A stretch of DNA of 64,000 nucleotides from an uncultured Collinsella sp. (lineage in GTDB: Bacteria > Actinomycetota > Coriobacteriia > Coriobacteriales > Coriobacteriaceae), in assembly GCA_900549345.1 (NCBI GenBank), contig UROC01000002.1:1-64000 (forward strand), in the 5' to 3' direction. Every line of letters begins with the position of its first letter. Within the stretch, counting starts at the first letter, position 1. Shown in pieces: positions 59,905-64,000 of the stretch. The position numbers and the translations under genes were made by a program. Under the pieces are notes generated by a model. The model was not told the DNA's origin and searched no databases. It was given only the letters and a program-made list of their open reading frames with translations.

Positions 59905-60678
59905 TTACCAGCCAGTGTAGTAGTCGGTGGTTCCGGCAGCGCAGCCGGAGTCATAGACCTTGCACTCGCCCTTGGAACCGGTAAACGTAGAGCCTTGGGC
60001 CTTATCGCCCGCGGCAACGACGTAGTAACCATCGGAATCGCGCCAAAAGCCCTCGGAATCCTGCGTCCACTCGCCCGTGCGGTGATGGTAGAGCACGTTG
60101 CTGCTGTAATAGGTCTCGCGGCGGCCGTTATAGTTATTGACGCCGCTCAAGCGCGTCAGACCCGAGCCGTTCGCGTAATACGCAGCAGACGTGTAAGACG
60201 GGCTGGAGCCGGCGTTGCAATACGAAGCCTGGGCGGCCGCGGCCGCGGCCTCGGCGGCCTCAAACTCAAGCGCCTCACGCTTGGCATCCTCGAGCGTGGC
60301 GCGAAGCTCATCGAGCTCGGTCGACTTGGCATCGACCTCCCCCATCGTCAACAGGCTACCCGCACCGTCGATGCAACCCTGCAACACAGCGCGCTCGTCA
60401 TCGGTAGCATAGTCGCCATACATATTCATAATGATCTGAGCGCGCATCTCCAGGGAATCGCGCTTTGCCCCCATCGAGGCGTTCCACTCCTGCATAGAGC
60501 CATAACCGTCGCCGCGGTAGTCGACGGGCTGCACCAGCGTCGCCTCGGACGGCGTAGATCCGACCGTATCGGATAGTGTTGCCGCGTGGGCATCAGTTGC
60601 GCCGGCGCCCATCAAAAGTGCCACGGTCAGAGCGGCGGAAAGGGCGGCGGCTTTCGGTTTTCGTGAATCGATCCTCAT
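59905..60678 (-). CDS. Secreted protein with helical centre and conserved C-terminal domain
   Basis: A 257-residue secreted protein. A Sec signal peptide (ALSAALTVALLMGAGATDAH) probably ends at AHA-A. Then come a Glu/Ala-rich coiled-coil segment (ELDELRATLEDAKREALEFE) and a Tyr/Gly/Ser-rich C-terminal ~100 residues (YYANGSGLTRLSGVNNYNGR, RETYYSSNVLYHHR) with two Cys (CKVYDSGC). GGAGGTTTCCAGCTAC precedes the ATG. The C-terminal domain looks like a surface-exposed module repeated in Coriobacteriia proteins, though I cannot verify this. Function unknown. Confidence 0.75.
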   Translation of the reverse strand: MRIDSRKPKAAALSAALTVALLMGAGATDAHAATLSDTVGSTPSEATLVQPVDYRGDGYGSMQEWNASMGAKRDSLEMRAQIIMNMYGDYATDDERAVLQGCIDGAGSLLTMGEVDAKSTELDELRATLEDAKREALEFEAAEAAAAAAQASYCNAGSSPSYTSAAYYANGSGLTRLSGVNNYNGRRETYYSSNVLYHHRTGEWTQDSEGFWRDSDGYYVVAAGDKAQGSTFTGSKGECKVYDSGCAAGTTDYYTGW

Positions 60679-60990
60679 GTAGCTGGAAACCTCCGTAGTG
60701 CGTTTTTGCTGCGTTTAAGCTGCGTGTGATTCGATCGCGCTGCATAGTACCCCGAGCAATTCGCGACCTGCGGTTTTTCTCAAAAGGTGCACGTCATTTG
60801 CGTAAAACTCACATTCACTTAACAGGAGTTTTCCATATCTCGATTGCATAAAGCGTGTCAAAAACCCTGTTTTTGCACCCTCTCTATGCAAAAAAGGCGC
60901 CTGCGCAAACACTGTTCGCACAGGCGCCTTGAGCAGGCATTTTATGCAGTTATGTCTATCGAGCCGCAAAGGGTCCTTGCACAAGTCGCC
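60679..60990. other. Intergenic region before metY terminator
   Basis: About 310 bp without a supported gene. It contains the metY terminator (60894-60930) and an AT-rich region (60770-60880), which should hold the promoter of the secreted-protein gene. An 89-codon frame on the minus strand (60715-60984) reads through the terminator and is not kept. Confidence 0.4.
60894..60930 (-). terminator. Rho-independent terminator of metY
   Basis: AAGGCGCCTG pairs with CAGGCGCCTT; on the minus strand TTTTTTGC follows. It is 60 nt past the metY stop. Confidence 0.85.
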
Positions 60991-62301
60991 TTACTCGTCC
61001 AGCGCGGCGAAGGCCTGCTTCAGATCCCAAATGATGTCCTCGGCGTTCTCGGTACCAATAGAAAGTCGAATCGTGGAGGGCGTGATGTTCTGCTCAGCGA
61101 GCTCCTCGGCAGAGAGCTGGGAGTGCGTAGTGGTAGCCGGGTGCACGACGAGCGACTTGACGTCGGCCACGTTGGCGAGCAGCGAGAACACCTGCAGATG
61201 ATCGATGAACTTCCAAGCTGCCTCCTGGCCACCCTTAATCTCAAAGGTAAAGATCGAGGCACCTCCGTTGGGGAAGTACTTCTGATAGAGCTCGTGATCG
61301 GGGTGCTCAGGCAGGCTCGGGTGGTTCACCTTGGCAACGTGGCTGTCGCCGGCAAGGAACTCAACGACCTTCTTGGTGTTCTCGACATGGCGGTCGACGC
61401 GCAGCGACAGAGTCTCGGTGCCCTGGAGCAGGACCCAGGCGTTGAACGGGCTGATGCAGGCACCCTCGTCACGCAGCAGGATGGCGCGGACATAGGTTGC
61501 GAACGCGGCGGGACCGGCGGCCTCGGCAAACGAAACACCATGGTAGGAGGGGTTGGGCTCGGCGATCTGGGCGTACTTTCCGCTCGCCTTCCAATCGAAG
61601 TTACCGCCGTCGACGATCACACCGCCCAGCGAGGTGCCGTGGCCGCCGATGAACTTGGTCGCGGAGTGGACGACAATGTTGGCACCATGCTCCAGCGGAC
61701 GGAACAGATACGGGGTGCCGAAGGTGTTGTCGACGACAACCGGCAGACCGTGCTTCTTGGCGATCTCGGAGATGGCGTCGATGTTGGGGATGTCGGAGTT
61801 GGGGTTTCCGAGCGTCTCGAGATAGATGACCGTGGTGTTGTCCTTGATGGCACCCTCAACCTCTTCCAGGTTATGCGCATCGACAAACGTGGTCTCGACG
61901 CCAAACTGGGAGAGCGTATGCTCCAGCAGGTTGTAGGAGCCACCGTAGATGGTCTTCTGAGCCACCACGTGATCACCAGCCTGGGCAAGAGCTTGCAGGG
62001 TATAGGTGATGGCAGCGGCACCGGAGGCGACGGCAAGACCGGCCACGCCACCCTCGAGTGCGGCGATACGGTCCTCGAAGACGCCCTGGGTGGAGTTGGT
62101 CAGACGGCCGTAGATGTTGCCGGCGTCGGCCAGGCCAAAGCGGTCGGCAGCGTGCTGGGAGTTACGGAACACGTACGAGGTGGTCTGATAGATAGGCACG
62201 GCGCGGGCATCGGATGCAGGATCGGCGCTCTCCTGGCCAACGTGCAGCTGCAGGGTATCGAAACCAAAGGTGTGCTCGGGGTTGTTGATGAACTGGCTCA
62301 T
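60991..62301 (-). CDS. metY: O-acetylhomoserine aminocarboxypropyltransferase / cysteine synthase
   Basis: A 436-residue PLP enzyme of the Cys/Met metabolism family. The PLP lysine lies in VVHSATKFIGGHGTSLGGVI. GFDTLQLHVGQESADPASDA, VPIYQTTSYVF and YGRLTNSTQGVFEDRIAALE match OAH sulfhydrylase (MetY) rather than MetB, and the length fits. It joins O-acetylhomoserine and sulfide to homocysteine. AAGGAGATCATC precedes the ATG. A 17-codon ORF with a strong ribosome site lies 63 nt upstream, and a LysR gene is divergent; both may control it. Confidence 0.93.
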   Translation of the reverse strand: MSQFINNPEHTFGFDTLQLHVGQESADPASDARAVPIYQTTSYVFRNSQHAADRFGLADAGNIYGRLTNSTQGVFEDRIAALEGGVAGLAVASGAAAITYTLQALAQAGDHVVAQKTIYGGSYNLLEHTLSQFGVETTFVDAHNLEEVEGAIKDNTTVIYLETLGNPNSDIPNIDAISEIAKKHGLPVVVDNTFGTPYLFRPLEHGANIVVHSATKFIGGHGTSLGGVIVDGGNFDWKASGKYAQIAEPNPSYHGVSFAEAAGPAAFATYVRAILLRDEGACISPFNAWVLLQGTETLSLRVDRHVENTKKVVEFLAGDSHVAKVNHPSLPEHPDHELYQKYFPNGGASIFTFEIKGGQEAAWKFIDHLQVFSLLANVADVKSLVVHPATTTHSQLSAEELAEQNITPSTIRLSIGTENAEDIIWDLKQAFAALDE

Positions 62302-62363
62302 GATGATCTCCTTGATCGAACGAAAGTAAATAAATAAGAGAGAAGTAAGTCGCTGTCTCCTGA

Positions 62364-62417
62364 TCACGCCGACGGGCGCAAACAGGAGCCCGGCATTCGT
62401 CTTGGTAAGCAGTTCAT
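62364..62417 (-). CDS. Candidate 17-residue leader peptide of metY
   Basis: MNCLPRRMPGSCLRPSA is read from 62417 behind AAAAGGAGGACCGCAT. Two Cys and two Met (including the start) in 17 residues would suit a leader that senses cysteine/methionine supply. The end of the ORF overlaps a stem (CTCCTG...CAGGAG). I see no SAM riboswitch or T-box in this 275-bp region. Translation and regulation need testing. Confidence 0.45.
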   Translation of the reverse strand: MNCLPRRMPGSCLRPSA

Positions 62418-62550
62418 ATGCGGTCCTCCTTTTGACATCCCGGTTCCGTGGTCGGCTTAATTACCTACCGCCTTTGTGTGTTTTGAATAGTACGAGCATT
62501 GTTTCGCTCGGTCAATCACTTAAAAGCGCTAACCTGTTATCGGTTTTTTA

Positions 62551-62560
62551 GATAGCTATC
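62551..62560. promoter_or_regulatory. GATAGCTATC palindrome between metY and the LysR gene
   Basis: A perfect 10-bp palindrome 17 bp before the LysR gene start. ATAG-CTAT type sites are common LysR targets, so it is a candidate autoregulatory site. Confidence 0.4.
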
Positions 62561-62576
62561 GAAAGGACGGGCACCG

Positions 62577-63479
62577 ATGACACTCCAGCAGCTTCGTTTT
62601 CTTATCGCCGTGGCAGAGTCCGGCTCAATTAACGCCGCAGCTCAGCGCCTCTATACCGCTCAGTCCAACATCTCAAACGCCGTCAAAAGCCTAGAACAAG
62701 AGCTCCATCTGGAGATCTTTACGCGCTCCAGCCGCGGCGTCACGCTCACCAACGACGGCACCGAGCTTTTGGGCTATGCGCGCCAGGTCGTAGAGCAGGC
62801 CGACATGCTCGAGGCACGCTACGAGGACGGTGGCACCCCGCAAGCCCGCCTCGCCATTTCCGCCCAGCACTACGCCTTTTCGGTCGAGGCCTTTGTCAAC
62901 GTAGTCGAGCGCTGCCGCGACAGCAAGTTCGAGTTCATCATGCGCGAGACCACCACATCGCAGATCATCGATGACGTCCGTGCGTTTCGCAGCGATATCG
63001 GCATTCTGTATCTGGATGACTTTAACGCCCGCGTTCTGCAGAAGGCCTTCGCCGATGCCCGCGCAAGCTTCCATCCCCTATTCGACGCGACGGTCCACGT
63101 CTTCGTTAGCGAGCGCCACCCGCTCGCACGCCGCCCGCAGCTGTCCCTTGCCGACCTCACGCCCTATACGCGCTACAGCTTTGAGCAGGGAACCTCAAAC
63201 TCCTTCTATTACGCCGAGGAACCTTTTAGCTATATCCCTTGCGACCGCAACATACGAATCTCGGACCGCGGAACACTTACTAACTTACTTATCACGTCGA
63301 ACGGTTACACCCTGTCGACCGGTGTCCTCTCCAATGAAATGCAATGGGGCATGGCATCGATCCCGCTAGCAGACGCCCCAACGATGCACGTTGGCTACAT
63401 CATGCACGACGAGCGCAAGCCCTCTCTCCTCTTGCAGCAATACCTCGACGAGCTCAACCGCATCATCCATGCCAACTAA
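62577..63479 (+). CDS. LysR-family transcriptional regulator (CysB/MetR-like role)
   Basis: A 300-residue LysR regulator. The HTH is at residues 1-60 (MTLQQLRFLIAVAESGSINA, AQRLYTAQSNISNAVKSLEQ), followed by a type-2 periplasmic-like effector domain (DIGILYLDDFN, YTRYSFEQGTSNSFYYAEE). It is divergent from metY with 275 bp between the start codons, so it probably controls metY and itself in response to a sulfur metabolite. ATCGAAAGGACGGGCACCG precedes the ATG. Confidence 0.9.
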   Translation: MTLQQLRFLIAVAESGSINAAAQRLYTAQSNISNAVKSLEQELHLEIFTRSSRGVTLTNDGTELLGYARQVVEQADMLEARYEDGGTPQARLAISAQHYAFSVEAFVNVVERCRDSKFEFIMRETTTSQIIDDVRAFRSDIGILYLDDFNARVLQKAFADARASFHPLFDATVHVFVSERHPLARRPQLSLADLTPYTRYSFEQGTSNSFYYAEEPFSYIPCDRNIRISDRGTLTNLLITSNGYTLSTGVLSNEMQWGMASIPLADAPTMHVGYIMHDERKPSLLLQQYLDELNRIIHAN

Positions 63480-63578
63480 CAGTCCGAAGACGGGGTAGAA
63501 ATCGTAGATTGCTGGCCCCCGGCGGGCATGGCGCTACAATGGTCACTCACACGAAACGTACCCAACGAAAGGAAGCCC

Positions 63579-64000
63579 GTGAAGGTCATCATCTATACCG
63601 ACGGCTCGGCCCGATCAAATCCGGGACGCGGCGGCTACGGCGCCGTGCTCAAATACACCAACCCCGCCGGCAAGACCTTCACCTCCGAGCTTTCTCGCGG
63701 CTATGCCAAGACCACCAACAACCGCATGGAACTCATGGCGGTCATCGTGGCGCTCGAGGCGCTCAACCGCCCTTGCGAGGTCGAAGTCCATTCCGATTCG
63801 CAGTATGTCGTCAACGCCTTTAACAAGCACTGGATCGACGGCTGGAAAAAGCGCGGATGGAAAACCGCCAACAAGCAACCCGTCAAGAACCGCGACCTGT
63901 GGGAGCGCCTACTCACCGCCAAAAGCAAGCACAAGGTTGATTTCATCTGGGTTAAGGGTCACGCCGGTCACGAGCTCAACGAGCGCTGCGATGAGCTCGC
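63579..64000 (+). CDS. rnhA: Ribonuclease HI (cut by the window end)
   Basis: The first ~140 codons of RNase HI, which degrades RNA in RNA-DNA hybrids. It starts with GTG at 63579 behind GAAAGGAAGCCC. The four catalytic acids are visible: Asp in [13 protein letters not shown], Glu in NNRMELMAV, Asp in [11 protein letters not shown], and the last Asp in LNERCDEL; the His loop is KGHAGHELN. The basic protrusion [20 protein letters not shown] is present. The gene runs off the right edge, so its C-terminus is not seen. Confidence 0.93.
   Translation, partial: MKVIIYTDGSARSNPGRGGYGAVLKYTNPAGKTFTSELSRGYAKTTNNRMELMAVIVALEALNRPCEVEVHSDSQYVVNAFNKHWIDGWKKRGWKTANKQPVKNRDLWERLLTAKSKHKVDFIWVKGHAGHELNERCDEL

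Noticed and set aside
60715..60984. 89-codon minus-strand frame between metY and the secreted-protein gene
   Set aside because: It runs through the metY terminator hairpin, has no good ribosome site and no recognisable features.
62302..62576. SAM riboswitch or T-box before metY
   Set aside because: None of the conserved SAM-I/SAM-IV or T-box sequence elements is recognisable on the minus strand.
1..64000. tRNA, rRNA genes or CRISPR arrays
   Set aside because: Intergenic regions were read for TψC-like GTTCGA loops and regular spaced repeats; none was found. The repeated units here are palindromic and unevenly dispersed, not CRISPR-like.

Overview
The window is about 60% GC, gene-dense bacterial chromosome with strong Shine-Dalgarno sites and frequent GTG/TTG starts. 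The gene families fit a gut Coriobacteriia genome (Actinomycetota), most likely Collinsella. They include a membrane-anchored LuxR-type regulator, DUF3793 next to a flavodoxin, a zinc-ribbon/SPFH operon and many small lipoproteins. The genus is inferred from gene content; I ran no database search. I see no rRNA, tRNA or CRISPR.

Layout. 1-4.4 kb (minus): a zinc-ribbon/SPFH/lipoprotein operon resembling the Bacillus ydjG-ydjI membrane-stress genes. 4.7-11.3 kb: a carbohydrate locus with a DUF1593 nucleoside-hydrolase-like protein, an esterase, a PTS EIIBC and a DUF4038 (apiosidase-like) glycosidase. A long operator-rich spacer separates the esterase from the PTS gene. 11.6-16.8 kb: membrane LuxR regulator, a zinc-ribbon protein and small lipoproteins. 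16.9-19.6 kb: MgtA-type Mg2+ P-type ATPase preceded by a short leader ORF. 20.3-26.4 kb: a second sugar locus (TIM-barrel isomerase, PTS EIIBC, DeoR regulator, AlsE-like epimerase, RpiB, LacI regulator) that looks like a D-allose/D-allulose PTS pathway. 26.8-29.2 kb: pyrE, then an intact IS110-family (IS1111-like) element with 13-bp inverted repeats and a long 3' non-coding region. 29.3-39.2 kb: ThrE exporter, DUF2974 hydrolase flanked by repeats, ldh, aminotransferase, nadE, an anchored Ser/Thr-rich protein and a frameshifted gene. 39.5-48.1 kb: ettA, sdpRI, a candidate type I toxin, tcdA-tatD, two HAD phosphatases and pgi. 48.3-52.7 kb: degenerate Fe-ADH-like protein, SOS-controlled Y-family polymerase with YolD partner, copper-type HMA protein, DUF3793-flavodoxin. 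52.8-64 kb: amino-acid ABC transporter with an unusual permease, nfo, aldo/keto reductase, ketopantoate-reductase-like protein, a secreted protein, metY with a leader ORF and a divergent LysR regulator, and the start of rnhA.

Two features stand out. First, many intergenic regions carry small palindromic or inverted repeats, several sharing a GGG(G)ACAGG- or GGGGACGTAC-type core, which look like REP/REPIN elements of the kind mobilised by Y1 (RAYT) transposases; no such transposase gene is in this window. Second, a 28-residue single-helix ORF at 42468 lies inside a transcript-sized unit. The predicted 5' end of that unit can pair over 21 nt with its 3' end, the hallmark of type I toxin mRNAs.
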